DNA from: an uncultured Acetatifactor sp.
GTDB lineage: Bacteria; Bacillota; Clostridia; Lachnospirales; Lachnospiraceae
Direction of reading: 5' to 3'
Assembly (NCBI RefSeq): GCF_910585425.1
Contig: NZ_CAJUCP010000020.1
Coordinates: forward strand, 1 to 64,000
Length of the DNA: 64,000 nucleotides
Under the pieces are notes generated by a model that made no database searches, was not told the DNA's origin, and saw only the letters and a program-made list of their open reading frames with translations. Of the stretch, positions 52,802-61,378 are shown piece after piece (the stretch's first letter is position 1; the number at the start of each line of letters is the position of its first letter). A program made the translations under genes and the position numbers.

Positions 52802-53923
52802 TCACATCGTGTATCTTTCGTTTCTCTCTACTACAATGCGAATCTGCCCATCTTCCCCCACATAGCGGGAATTTGCCCGAATGGTGCTATGGCTTTCTAA
52901 GATGCAATTCTCTATGTAAGTGTTGTCGCCGATGTACACATCATTCAGAATGATGGAATTCTTGATGACGCAATTATTGCCTATATAACTCTTCTTGAAC
53001 ACCACGGAGCTCTCCACAGTGCCGTTGACGATGCAGCCGCTGGATATCAGGCTGTTGCGCACGCGGGCTCCCATATTGTACTTGGCCGGGGCCAGGTCGT
53101 CCACCTTGGAGTAGACGTCCGGGTACTGCTTGAAGAAATAGCCTCTCACCTCGGGCTTTAAGAAGTCCATGTTGGTGGCGTAGTAATCCTCCACGGAGGC
53201 GATGTTCCTCCAGTAGTCCCGTATCTTGTAGCCGTAGATCCGCTTCACGTCCTTGTAGCGGATCAGGATGTCCCTGACGATGTCGTACCTGTCCTCCTCG
53301 ATGCACTTCTCCACCATCTCTATGAGCTGGCGCCTACGGAGGATGTAGATGCCGCAGGAGATGACCCGGGATTTCGCGTGCAGGGGCTTCTCCTCGAACT
53401 CCTCGATGCGGCTCTCCTCGTTCATGCGGATGGTCCCGAAGCGCTCCAGATCCGCGTTAGGCCCCATGTCCCGACAGACTACAGTGATGTCTGCCCTCCT
53501 CTCGATGTGGTATTCCATGACCTTGTTGAAATCCATCTTGTACACGCCGTCCCCGGAGGCTATCAGCACATAGGGCTCATGGCTGCTCCTCAGGAAATCC
53601 AGGTTCTGGTAGATGGCGTCCGCCGTGCCCCTGTACCAGTTGCTGTTCTGGGCCGTGACCGCAGGCGTGAACACATACAGGCCCCCCTGCTTGCGCCCGA
53701 AGTCCCACCACTTGGAGGAGCTTAAGTGCTCGTGCAGGCTGCTGGCATTGTACTGGGTCAGCACCGCCACCTTCTGGATATGGGAGTTGGACATGTTGCT
53801 CAGGGTAAAGTCGATGCTGCGGTAGCTCCCCGCGATTGGCATGGCGCATACGGCCCGCCTGTAGGACAGCTCCTGCATCCTGCGGTTGTTGCCTCCGGCT
53901 AAAATGATTCCGATCGCCCTCAT
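52802..53923 (-). CDS. glgD: glucose-1-phosphate adenylyltransferase subunit GlgD
   Basis: 373 residues. Nucleotidyltransferase-like start (AIGIILAGGNNRRMQELSYR) with C-terminal left-handed beta-helix (NSLISSGCIVNGTVESSVVF, ILNDVYIGDNTYIENCIL). The G-x-G-x-R loop is GGNNRRM rather than the GGQGSRL of GlgC, consistent with the regulatory, weakly or non-catalytic subunit known for Firmicute GlgD. It overlaps glgC by 4 nt, so the subunits are translated together for glycogen synthesis. Confidence 0.95.
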   Translation of the reverse strand: MRAIGIILAGGNNRRMQELSYRRAVCAMPIAGSYRSIDFTLSNMSNSHIQKVAVLTQYNASSLHEHLSSSKWWDFGRKQGGLYVFTPAVTAQNSNWYRGTADAIYQNLDFLRSSHEPYVLIASGDGVYKMDFNKVMEYHIERRADITVVCRDMGPNADLERFGTIRMNEESRIEEFEEKPLHAKSRVISCGIYILRRRQLIEMVEKCIEEDRYDIVRDILIRYKDVKRIYGYKIRDYWRNIASVEDYYATNMDFLKPEVRGYFFKQYPDVYSKVDDLAPAKYNMGARVRNSLISSGCIVNGTVESSVVFKKSYIGNNCVIKNSIILNDVYIGDNTYIENCILESHSTIRANSRYVGEDGQIRIVVERNERYTM

Positions 53924-55194
53924 TGCTCTTCACCTGCCTTAATCAAAGTTTTGCCGCCCGGCAGACAGGAGCCCTCATAATCCAGGCCTGTGGTGACGCC
54001 GAAGATGACCGCGTTCTTGCCCACGGTGATGCCGTTGGGGACGACGCTGCGCTCCCCTATGGTCACGATGTCGTGATTGTAGATATGAGGGGCAATCTCA
54101 TTTTCCACCGACCCTCCCACGCCCAGCCGCACATGATCCCCAATCCGCACCTCCTCGTCCACGATGGCCTTGTTCACCTCGCAATGGTTCCCTATCTGGG
54201 TCTGGTTCATGATGATAGAATCCCGCACCACAGTGCCTTTTCCTATGGTGACCCCGCAGCCTATGACGGAATGGTACACCTTCCCGTAGATATCCGTGCC
54301 CTCCCCGATGATGCTGGTCTCCACTACGCTGTCCTCCGAAAAATACTGCGGGGGCTGGATCTCGCTTTTGGTATATATCTTCCAGTATTCCTCATAGAGG
54401 TTGAACTCCGGCACGATGTCGATGAGCTCCATGTTGGCCTCCCAGTAGGAGTGCAGGGTGCCTACGTCCTTCCAGTAGCCGTTGAACTCGTAGGCGTAGA
54501 GGAACGCGCCCTTCTGGTGGCAGTAGGGGATCACATGCTTGCCGAAGTCCAGCGCGGGCTGCTCCGCCATGGCCACCAGCGCCCTCTTCAGGGTCTTCCA
54601 GTTGAAGATGTAGATTCCCATGCTGGCCAGGTTGCTCCTGGGGTTTTTGGGCTTTTCCTCAAAATCGGTGATCCTGCGCTTCTCATCGGCGATCATGATG
54701 CCGAAGCGGCTGGCCTCCTCCCTGGGCACCGGCATGACTGCGATGGTCACGTCCGCGTTGTTCTCCTTATGGAAATCCAACATCAGCTCGTAGTCCATCT
54801 TGTAGATATGGTCGCCGGACAAGATCAGTACATAGTCGGGATGGTAGCTCTCCATGTATTCCATGTTCTGGTAGATGGCATTGGCCGTGCCCGTGTACCA
54901 TTCGCTGTTGGAGCTCCTCTCATAGGGCGGCAGCACCGTGACCCCGCCGATGTTGCGGTCCAGATCCCAGGGGATGCCGATCCCGATGTGGGAATTCAGC
55001 CGCAGGGGCTGGTATTGGGTCAGGACCCCCACGGTATCCACCCCGGAATTGATGCAGTTGGAGAGCGGAAAATCGATGATGCGGTATTTCCCTCCGAACG
55101 CCACGGCAGGCTTCGCCATCTTGGATGTCAGCACACCCAGCCGACTGCCCTGCCCGCCTGCCAGAAGCATGGCAATCATTTCTTTCTTCACCAT
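53920..55194 (-). CDS. glgC: glucose-1-phosphate adenylyltransferase GlgC
   Basis: 424 residues. Makes ADP-glucose for glycogen synthesis. The catalytic loop is MLLAGGQGSRLGVLT, followed by KPAVAFGGKYRIIDFPLSNC and the glucose-1-phosphate site EWYTGTANAIYQN; the C-terminus is a beta-helix. ATG 55194 follows AGAGGTGACA; a GTG at 55203 is in frame upstream. First gene of the glgC-glgD-spoVG run. Confidence 0.97.
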   Translation of the reverse strand: MVKKEMIAMLLAGGQGSRLGVLTSKMAKPAVAFGGKYRIIDFPLSNCINSGVDTVGVLTQYQPLRLNSHIGIGIPWDLDRNIGGVTVLPPYERSSNSEWYTGTANAIYQNMEYMESYHPDYVLILSGDHIYKMDYELMLDFHKENNADVTIAVMPVPREEASRFGIMIADEKRRITDFEEKPKNPRSNLASMGIYIFNWKTLKRALVAMAEQPALDFGKHVIPYCHQKGAFLYAYEFNGYWKDVGTLHSYWEANMELIDIVPEFNLYEEYWKIYTKSEIQPPQYFSEDSVVETSIIGEGTDIYGKVYHSVIGCGVTIGKGTVVRDSIIMNQTQIGNHCEVNKAIVDEEVRIGDHVRLGVGGSVENEIAPHIYNHDIVTIGERSVVPNGITVGKNAVIFGVTTGLDYEGSCLPGGKTLIKAGEEQ

Positions 55195-55268
55195 AGTTGT
55201 CACCTCTGTTTTCGTGCGCTACAGCGCACATGGAATCAGAAGTTGGCACAACGTCCTTCTGTGCCAAT

Positions 55269-55274
55269 ATTATA
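55269..55274 (-). promoter_or_regulatory. -10 element upstream of glgC
   Basis: Minus-strand TATAAT about 75 nt before the glgC start. No good -35 hexamer lies at 17 nt (TTCCAT only), so a regulated or extended promoter is possible. The 333-bp gap to murC is strongly AT-rich and holds no gene. Confidence 0.5.
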
Positions 55275-55460
55275 TCATACGCCCCGACAAAATGGAATAT
55301 TTAATGTCAAAATATTTATTTTTTATATTCTTATTTGTGTTGAAAATTAACATATTTTTAGTTTAGTGCGCTATATATTTGTACATATTTTCTAATTTTT
55401 CTAATTTATACATGCAATTTAAAAGGATATTCCGGATATCTTCGGAAATCTGATTTCATG

Positions 55461-55490
55461 TTGATTTTTCTTTGCGCCAGGTGCTATAAT
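55461..55490 (+). promoter_or_regulatory. predicted murC promoter
   Basis: TTGATT (55461-55466), 18 nt, TATAAT (55485-55490), about 38 nt upstream of the murC ATG. Confidence 0.75.
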
Positions 55491-55527
55491 AATAATGAAA
55501 CGAAAAACCAACAAGGAAGTACAGCCT

Positions 55528-56913
55528 ATGTATACAATTGATTTCAACCATCCCTCTTCCCTCTACTTCGTGGGCATCGGCGGCATCAGCATGTCCGGCA
55601 TGGCCCTGCTGCTGCAGGACGCGGGCTTTCAGGTCTGCGGCTCCGACCGGGCGCCCAGCGCCACCACCGAGATGCTGGAGGCACAGGGGATTACCGTATT
55701 CTATGGACAGAGGGCCGAAAATATGACCGAGGCCGGCAGGATCGACTGCGTGGTCTTCACCGCCGCCATCCACCCCGACAATCCGGAGTATAAGGAGGCC
55801 CACGCCAGGCTCCTCCCCTGCCTTACCAGGGGCCAGCTCCTGGGCCAGATCATGAAGCATTACCAGACCCCCATCGCCGTCAGCGGCACCCACGGCAAGA
55901 CCACCGCCACCTCCATGGCGGGTGAGATCCTGCTGGGCGCGGGACTGGATCCCACCCTGTCCATCGGGGGCGTCCTGAAGGACATCGGCGGCAATATGCG
56001 CATCGGCCACTCCGGCTACTTTGTGGCGGAGGCCTGCGAGTACACCAACAGCTTCCTGGACTTCTTCCCGAAGGTGGGTATCATCCTGAACATCGGGGAG
56101 GACCATCTGGACTTCTTCAAGGATCTGGAGGACATCCGCCATTCCTTCCGGCGGTTCGCCGGGCTCCTGCCACAGGACGGCTGCCTCATCATCAATGGGG
56201 ACATCGAGCGGCTGGAGGAGATCACTGAGGGCTTAAGCTGCCGCGTCGTCACCTTTGGAGCGGGCGAGCCGAACGACTATTTCGCCACGGACATCCGCTA
56301 TGACGGCTTCGGCAACCCCCGCTTCATCCTGCACTGTCCGGGAGGAGCAAAGCGCCCCGTGACTTTAAGCGTGCCCGGCGAGCACAATGTATACAATGCC
56401 CTGGCGGCCCTGGCGCTGGCGGACTGTCTAGGCATCAACGGCAGCCTGGCGGCAGGGGCGCTGCAGGGCTACAAGGGCACCGACAGGCGCTTTGAGCACA
56501 AGGGGACCATCGGCGGCGTCACCGTCATAGACGACTACGCCCACCATCCCACGGAGATCGAGGCCACCCTGAAGGCCGCCGCCAACTATCCCCACCGGAA
56601 GCTCTGGTGCGTGTTCCAGCCCCACACCTACACACGCACCAAGGCCTATCTGAAGGAATTCGCCCGGTCCCTGTGCCTGGCGGACGAGGTGGTGCTGGCG
56701 GACATCTACGCGGCCAGGGAGACGGACACCCTGGGCGTCCATTCCCAGGACCTGCAGCGGGAGATCCAGGCGCTGGGGCATGTGTGCCATTATTTTCCCA
56801 GCTTTGATGAGATAGAGAATTTCCTACTGGAAAATTGCATAAAGGACGATCTGTTGATAACCATGGGTGCCGGGGATGTGGTAAAAATCGGCGAAAGCCT
56901 GCTTGGCTCCTAG
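55528..56913 (+). CDS. murC: UDP-N-acetylmuramate--L-alanine ligase
   Basis: 461 residues. Adds the first amino acid of the peptidoglycan stem peptide. Rossmann start YFVGIGGISMSGMALLL, ATP-binding GTHGKTTATSMAG (~120), FVAEACEYTNSFLDFFPKVG, NIGEDHLDFFKD and a C-terminal VIDDYAHHPTEI (~335). ATG 55528 follows AAGGAAG; the frame extends to 55495. Monocistronic-looking, with its own promoter. Confidence 0.97.
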   Translation: MYTIDFNHPSSLYFVGIGGISMSGMALLLQDAGFQVCGSDRAPSATTEMLEAQGITVFYGQRAENMTEAGRIDCVVFTAAIHPDNPEYKEAHARLLPCLTRGQLLGQIMKHYQTPIAVSGTHGKTTATSMAGEILLGAGLDPTLSIGGVLKDIGGNMRIGHSGYFVAEACEYTNSFLDFFPKVGIILNIGEDHLDFFKDLEDIRHSFRRFAGLLPQDGCLIINGDIERLEEITEGLSCRVVTFGAGEPNDYFATDIRYDGFGNPRFILHCPGGAKRPVTLSVPGEHNVYNALAALALADCLGINGSLAAGALQGYKGTDRRFEHKGTIGGVTVIDDYAHHPTEIEATLKAAANYPHRKLWCVFQPHTYTRTKAYLKEFARSLCLADEVVLADIYAARETDTLGVHSQDLQREIQALGHVCHYFPSFDEIENFLLENCIKDDLLITMGAGDVVKIGESLLGS

Positions 56914-57029
56914 TTATCCACAGTTTCCACAAAAAAGACGGGAATCCGGGCTGTGGATATGCCCGGGGGACAGTCCCGTGGAATCCCTGGATTCCGGAGG
57001 GTTGTCCACAGTTTCCACAATTTCCACAA
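56914..57029. promoter_or_regulatory. cluster of DnaA-box-like sites
   Basis: TTATCCACA, the exact consensus 9-mer, lies at 56914-56922 immediately after the murC stop. TTGTCCACA is at 57002-57010, and the inverted TGTGGATAT at 56952-56960. Four TTTCCACAA-type near-boxes lie at about 56924, 57012, 57021 and nearby. They precede the DnaD-like and DnaC-like primosome genes. Confidence 0.65.
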
Positions 57030-57069
57030 ACCGGCCCCGGGCCTGCACCCCAAAACGGATTCAGGCAAT

Positions 57070-57100
57070 TTGACTATTTTCTTTTTCCGGACACTATGCT
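57070..57100 (+). promoter_or_regulatory. possible promoter of the dnaD-like gene
   Basis: TTGACT (57070-57075) and TATGCT (57095-57100) are 19 nt apart; a TATACT lies 5 nt further on. Spacing is longer than ideal. Confidence 0.45.
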
Positions 57101-57167
57101 ATACTTTTGCTACTGCGTCAGTACGGCGCATTATGGAACGATTGTATGGAGAGGCAGGGGAGAGGCA

Positions 57168-58277
57168 ATGGCGCGTTTGACGATTTATCCGGACAACCAT
57201 GTGGATTCCACAGTGGTGTCCAATCTTTTCATCGATGAATATATGAAGGATGCCAATGACGCCCAGCTAAAGGTCTATCTCTATCTGCTGCGCATGATGA
57301 GCGCCCATCTGGCCACCAGCGTGTCCGACATCGCGGACAGGTTCAACCACACGGAGAAGGAAGTGCTGCGTGCCCTGCGGTACTGGGAGAAGCAGCAGCT
57401 CCTCAGCCTGGATTACGACGGGGACAAGAACCTGGTGGGCATCCATATCCATGACCTGACCGATGGGGCCAGGGCTGGCGCGCAGATGCCGGCCTCCTTC
57501 GTGCCCATGCCTGTCATGTCTGCCGTGGAGGATATCCGGAGGGACTCCGTCCCCGCAGGGCTTCCCCAGGCAGAGAGCCAGCCGGACAGCGCCCAGGCGG
57601 CAATGGTCTATGAGAAGCCGTCCTACACCGCCGACCAGCTCCGGGAGTTCAAGGGCAGGCAGGAGACCACACAGCTCCTGTTCATCGCGGAATCCTACAT
57701 CGGAAAGCCGCTGACGCCCTCGGAGATCAAGACCATCCTCTACTTCACGGATGTGCTGCGCTTTTCCGACGACCTGATCGACTATCTGCTCCAATACTGC
57801 GTGGACAGGGGCAAGAAGGATTTCAAATACATAGAGAAAGTGGCGGTAAGCTGGGCGGAGGACGGCATCACCACCCCCAAGCAGGCCCAGAAAAGGGCCA
57901 CGCGCTACGACAAGAATATCTACACCATCATGAACGGCCTGGGCAAGAGCAATTCCCCCACCGCCAAGGAGATGGAGTTCATCACCCGCTGGCTGAAGGA
58001 TTACGGCTTTACCATGGACATCATCATCGAGGCCTGTGAGCGCACCGTGCTGGCCACGGACAAGCACCGCTTCGAGTATGCCGAGAGCATCCTGAGCAGC
58101 TGGAAGCGCCAGAACGTGCACCATAAGGCAGATATACAGGGGATCGATGACCTGCACCAGCAGCGCAGGAAAAGCGCCTCCTCCAATCCCCCGAAGCAGT
58201 CGGGCAACCGCTTCAATCAGTTTACACAGAACAATTATGATTTCGCCGCCCTGGAGCAGGAACTGGTCAGCAACTAA
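57168..58277 (+). CDS. DnaD-domain replication initiation protein
   Basis: 369 residues. N-terminal winged-helix DnaD/DnaB2-like region (LFIDEYMKDANDAQLKVYLYL, SVSDIADRFNHTEKEVLRAL) and C-terminal DnaD domains (FIAESYIGKPLTPSEIKTIL, then YIEKVAVSWAEDGITTPKQA). A second copy of the C-terminal fold (~315-345) precedes a disordered tail. DnaD-type proteins help load the replicative helicase. ATG 57168 follows GGGGAGAGG; the open frame upstream to 56835 covers the DnaA-box region and murC end and is not likely coding. Followed by the DnaC-like gene after 32 nt. Confidence 0.9.
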   Translation: MARLTIYPDNHVDSTVVSNLFIDEYMKDANDAQLKVYLYLLRMMSAHLATSVSDIADRFNHTEKEVLRALRYWEKQQLLSLDYDGDKNLVGIHIHDLTDGARAGAQMPASFVPMPVMSAVEDIRRDSVPAGLPQAESQPDSAQAAMVYEKPSYTADQLREFKGRQETTQLLFIAESYIGKPLTPSEIKTILYFTDVLRFSDDLIDYLLQYCVDRGKKDFKYIEKVAVSWAEDGITTPKQAQKRATRYDKNIYTIMNGLGKSNSPTAKEMEFITRWLKDYGFTMDIIIEACERTVLATDKHRFEYAESILSSWKRQNVHHKADIQGIDDLHQQRRKSASSNPPKQSGNRFNQFTQNNYDFAALEQELVSN

Positions 58278-58309
58278 GGGCGGCCGCGGCACCGGAACAG
58301 GAGGCCACA

Positions 58310-59302
58310 ATGGCACTGAGCAATTCTCAATATGAAGCCATCCGAAAGGAATATCAGCGCACGAGGGATGAGAACCGGATCCTGGCAGAGGCCAGGCTGC
58401 GGGAGGTCTGCGAGGCCGTCCCGGAGTACCTTCCCCTTTCGGAGTCCGTCAGCACCCTGTCCGTAGCCCGGGCCAGGCGCATGCTGGAGGGGGATGAGGA
58501 CGCGCTGTCCGGTCTCCACCAGGAACTGGCGGAGCTTGCCCGTAGGCGGAAATGTCTTCTGGCGGAGCACGGCTTCCCCGAGGATTATCTGGAGCCCGTC
58601 TATCGCTGTCCGGACTGCCAGGATACCGGTTACGTCACCTCGGACCAGGGGCTTAAGACAAAATGCCATTGCTTCCGGCAGCAGGAGATTTCCCTCCTGT
58701 ATGCCCAGTCCCATATACAGGAGCTGATAGAACGTGAAAATTTTTCCGTCCTATCGTATGAGTATTATCAGGGGGAGGACCTGCGCCGCTTTGAGGCGGC
58801 AGTGGGCATCAGCAGGAGATTCATACGGGAGTTCGGGGAGGCCTGCCGGAACCTTTTCTTCTACGGCACCGTAGGCACCGGCAAGAGCTTCCTCTCCGGC
58901 TGCATCGCCAGGGAGCTTCTCCAGCGGGGCTGTTCCGTCCTCTATTTCAGCGCCGCCGGCCTGTTCGACACGCTGGCCAGGTATACCTTTGACGGACGGC
59001 TCAAGGACAGCCTCCAGGATTTCTGCGAGGACCTCTACGGCTGCGACCTGCTGATCGTGGACGACCTGGGGACGGAGATCACCAACAGCTTCGTGACCTC
59101 TGCGCTGTTCTCCTGCCTCAACGAACGCCATCTGCGCGGGAGGTCCACCCTGATCTCCACCAACATCAGCCTGGAGGAGCTCAGGGACCGTTACTCCGAC
59201 CGGATCTTCTCCCGGATCAGCAGCGGCTTCACGCTGTGCAAGCTCACGGGGCCGGACATCCGCATCCTGAAAAAGCGCCTGTCCAACGTCCCCGCTGTAT
59301 AA
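58310..59302 (+). CDS. DnaC/DnaI-like helicase loader ATPase
   Basis: 330 residues. Helical N-terminus (to ~90), a zinc-binding motif YRCPDCQDTGYV...KCHC (~98-125), and an AAA+ domain with Walker A YGTVGTGKSFL (~186), Walker B LLIVDDLGTE (~246) and sensor STLISTNISLEELRDRYSDR. This is the DnaC/DnaI/IstB architecture with the extra zinc site found in Clostridia. AGGAGG before the ATG. The DnaD-like gene directly upstream strongly suggests a chromosomal primosome role, not a transposase accessory. Confidence 0.93.
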   Translation: MALSNSQYEAIRKEYQRTRDENRILAEARLREVCEAVPEYLPLSESVSTLSVARARRMLEGDEDALSGLHQELAELARRRKCLLAEHGFPEDYLEPVYRCPDCQDTGYVTSDQGLKTKCHCFRQQEISLLYAQSHIQELIERENFSVLSYEYYQGEDLRRFEAAVGISRRFIREFGEACRNLFFYGTVGTGKSFLSGCIARELLQRGCSVLYFSAAGLFDTLARYTFDGRLKDSLQDFCEDLYGCDLLIVDDLGTEITNSFVTSALFSCLNERHLRGRSTLISTNISLEELRDRYSDRIFSRISSGFTLCKLTGPDIRILKKRLSNVPAV

Positions 59303-59406
59303 AAGATACTTACCGATACTGATTTACCGATACCAATCGAAGACTTCTTCCGGCTTCAGACAAAAATGCAGGAATCTGCATGGAAAAGAACAGAAAGGGA
59401 CACATC

Positions 59407-60597
59407 ATGGGCAACCGCGAAGAAAAAAGAAACTTGGAAACCATTCCCGCCGGCTCTCTGGGAATCATCGCACTGGAGGGCTGCAGGCCCCTGTCGGAGC
59501 GGATCGACAAATACCTGGTGAGATGGCGGAGGGAGCGGGAGAGCGAGCACAAGGAATCCCTGGCTTTCTCCGGCTATCAGCGGGACTCCTACCTGCTGCA
59601 GTCAAGGGTGCCCCGTTTCGGCTCCGGGGAGGCCAAGGGGATGATCCTGGAATCCGTCCGCGGCTTCGACCTCTACCTGCTGGTGGATGTCTGCAACTAT
59701 TCCCTGACCTATCGCCTGGGCGGCCAGGAGAACCACATGTCCCCCGATGACCACTATCAGGATCTGAAGCGAATCATCTCCGCCGTGGGCGGCAAGGCCC
59801 GGCGCATCACGGTGATCATGCCCTTTCTGTACGAGAGCCGCCAGCACAAGCGCTCCAACAGGGAGTCCCTGGACTGTGCGCTGGCGCTGCAGGAGCTGGT
59901 GCAGATGGGCGTGGACAACATCATCACCTTCGACGCCCATGACCCCAGGGTCCAGAACGCCATCCCCCTCCACGGCTTTGAGACCGTGCAGCCGGCCTAT
60001 CAGTTCATCAAGGGGCTGTTGGGCCATGTGGGGGATCTGCAGATAGACGCTGACCACATGATGGTCATAAGCCCCGATGAGGGCGGCATGACCCGGGCCA
60101 TCTACTGCGCCAATGTGCTGGGCCTGGATATGGGCATGTTCTATAAGAGGCGTGACTACACAAGGATAGTCGATGGGCGCAATCCCATCATCGCCCACGA
60201 ATTCCTGGGCACCAGCGTGGAGGGCAAGGACATGATCATCATCGATGACATGATCTCCTCCGGGGACAGCGTGCTGGAGGTGGCTGCGGAGCTGAAGAAC
60301 CGAAGGGCGCACAAGATATTCGTCTTCTCCACCTTCGGGCTGTTCACCAGCGGCCTGGACAAATTCGACCGGGCTTATGAAGAAGGAATCATCGACCGGG
60401 TGCTGACTACGAACCTGATCTATCAGACACCGGAGCTGCTGCGCAGGGAATGGTACATCAACTGCGACATGAGCAAATATATAGCCTACATCATCGATAC
60501 CCTGAACCACGATTCCTCCATCAGCGACCTGCTGAATCCCAACGAGAGGATCACGAGCATCGTGGCCCGGTACAAGAGCGGGGAGCTTTCCCCCTGA
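59407..60597 (+). CDS. prs: ribose-phosphate pyrophosphokinase, long form
   Basis: 396 residues, longer than canonical Prs (~315), as in the Lachnospiraceae second type. Key parts: FGSGEAKGMILESVRGFDLY, RITVIMPFLYESRQHKRSNR, ITFDAHDPRVQNAIP, ISPDEGGMTRAIY and the PRPP-binding loop IIIDDMISSGDSVLEVA (~278). It makes PRPP for nucleotide and NAD synthesis. ATG 59407 (MGNREEKRN) follows AAAGGGACACATC and matches family N-termini; ATG 59380 is an alternative. Confidence 0.93.
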   Translation: MGNREEKRNLETIPAGSLGIIALEGCRPLSERIDKYLVRWRRERESEHKESLAFSGYQRDSYLLQSRVPRFGSGEAKGMILESVRGFDLYLLVDVCNYSLTYRLGGQENHMSPDDHYQDLKRIISAVGGKARRITVIMPFLYESRQHKRSNRESLDCALALQELVQMGVDNIITFDAHDPRVQNAIPLHGFETVQPAYQFIKGLLGHVGDLQIDADHMMVISPDEGGMTRAIYCANVLGLDMGMFYKRRDYTRIVDGRNPIIAHEFLGTSVEGKDMIIIDDMISSGDSVLEVAAELKNRRAHKIFVFSTFGLFTSGLDKFDRAYEEGIIDRVLTTNLIYQTPELLRREWYINCDMSKYIAYIIDTLNHDSSISDLLNPNERITSIVARYKSGELSP

Positions 60598-60657
60598 TGC
60601 CTGCGGGCACACATTACTTATGCTATCTCCTATATTTATTACACCTACATTACACTG

Positions 60658-60688
60658 GAACCGCCGGATCGCAATGACCCGGCGGTTC
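60658..60688. terminator. terminator between prs and the minus-strand gene
   Basis: GAACCGCCGG and CCGGCGGTTC form a perfect 10-bp stem with an 11-nt loop between convergent genes. A short T-rich run (GCTTTTTG) follows on the plus strand. Confidence 0.75.
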
Positions 60689-60723
60689 TGGTATTCTGTA
60701 GCTTTTTGTCCGTCTGTATTCCT

Positions 60724-61251
60724 TCAGGCCCCGGTAAAGGTGTCGTAGAGCGTCACCACGTTTTCCTGGGCATCGTACATGGTGATGGCCCCGCACTCGA
60801 TGGGGAGCACGATGGCGAAGGGCTCCTCGGAGTCCACCTGTATGGTCTCCTGCTTCACGCTGTCGTCCACCACGATTTTGCACACCTTGTCCTCGTTCAG
60901 GGAGAGCAAGGCGATGCCCTTGTCCTCGAACACCACGCCCTTCACGCCCTCCTCCATGTAGGCGTCGGTGCCGCCCTGCCTGTAGAAGTAGCCGTATGAC
61001 AGGCCCTCTTTGGTCAGATAGATGGTGTAGGCGTAGTTCTCCTTCTCCTCGTCATAGAAGAGCATGGCGCACATGTCCTCATTGACGGCCTGGGCCATCT
61101 CCCAGGACTTCTCCACGCCCTGCTTCTCCCTGGCATCCTGCTCCAGCCTGCCCTTCGACACGCCGAATATCCCCGCCTGCCATATGATCAGAAAGGCCAG
61201 CAGAATGATCAGCACCAGGCCTATCAGTGCCGGTATCTTCTCTACCTTCAT
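60724..61251 (-). CDS. membrane-anchored protein of unknown function
   Basis: 175 residues: an N-terminal membrane helix (ALIGLVLIILLAFLIIWQAG, residues ~8-27) and an extracytoplasmic beta-rich domain (CAMLFYDEEKENYAYTIYLT, SYGYFYRQGGTDAYMEE). Good RBS (GGAGGTAAGGAC). No family recognised. It is encoded downstream of the 840-residue membrane-anchored protein and may be part of the same operon. Confidence 0.7.
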   Translation of the reverse strand: MKVEKIPALIGLVLIILLAFLIIWQAGIFGVSKGRLEQDAREKQGVEKSWEMAQAVNEDMCAMLFYDEEKENYAYTIYLTKEGLSYGYFYRQGGTDAYMEEGVKGVVFEDKGIALLSLNEDKVCKIVVDDSVKQETIQVDSEEPFAIVLPIECGAITMYDAQENVVTLYDTFTGA

Positions 61252-61378
61252 GTCCTTACCTCCGGTTCCGTTGTGATTTTCTGCCTTCCTTACAAGGCAT
61301 ACCTTCCGATGAAAATTCTACCACAGATTCCCAAATCCGTCCAGCCGTAAAACAGGCCTGACTTATTGCCGCGGCAGC

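Noticed and set aside
53923..55350. 475-codon plus-strand frame across glgC
   Set aside because: Mirror frame of glgC; its upstream part extends into an AT-rich promoter region and no start signal is present.
56835..57167. Longer N-terminus for the DnaD-like protein
   Set aside because: It would overlap the end of murC and run through the DnaA-box cluster; the ATG at 57168 has an RBS and matches the winged-helix start.
58310..59302. IstB-type transposition helper
   Set aside because: DnaC-like fold fits, but there is no transposase; the adjacent DnaD-domain gene and zinc motif indicate the chromosomal helicase loader.
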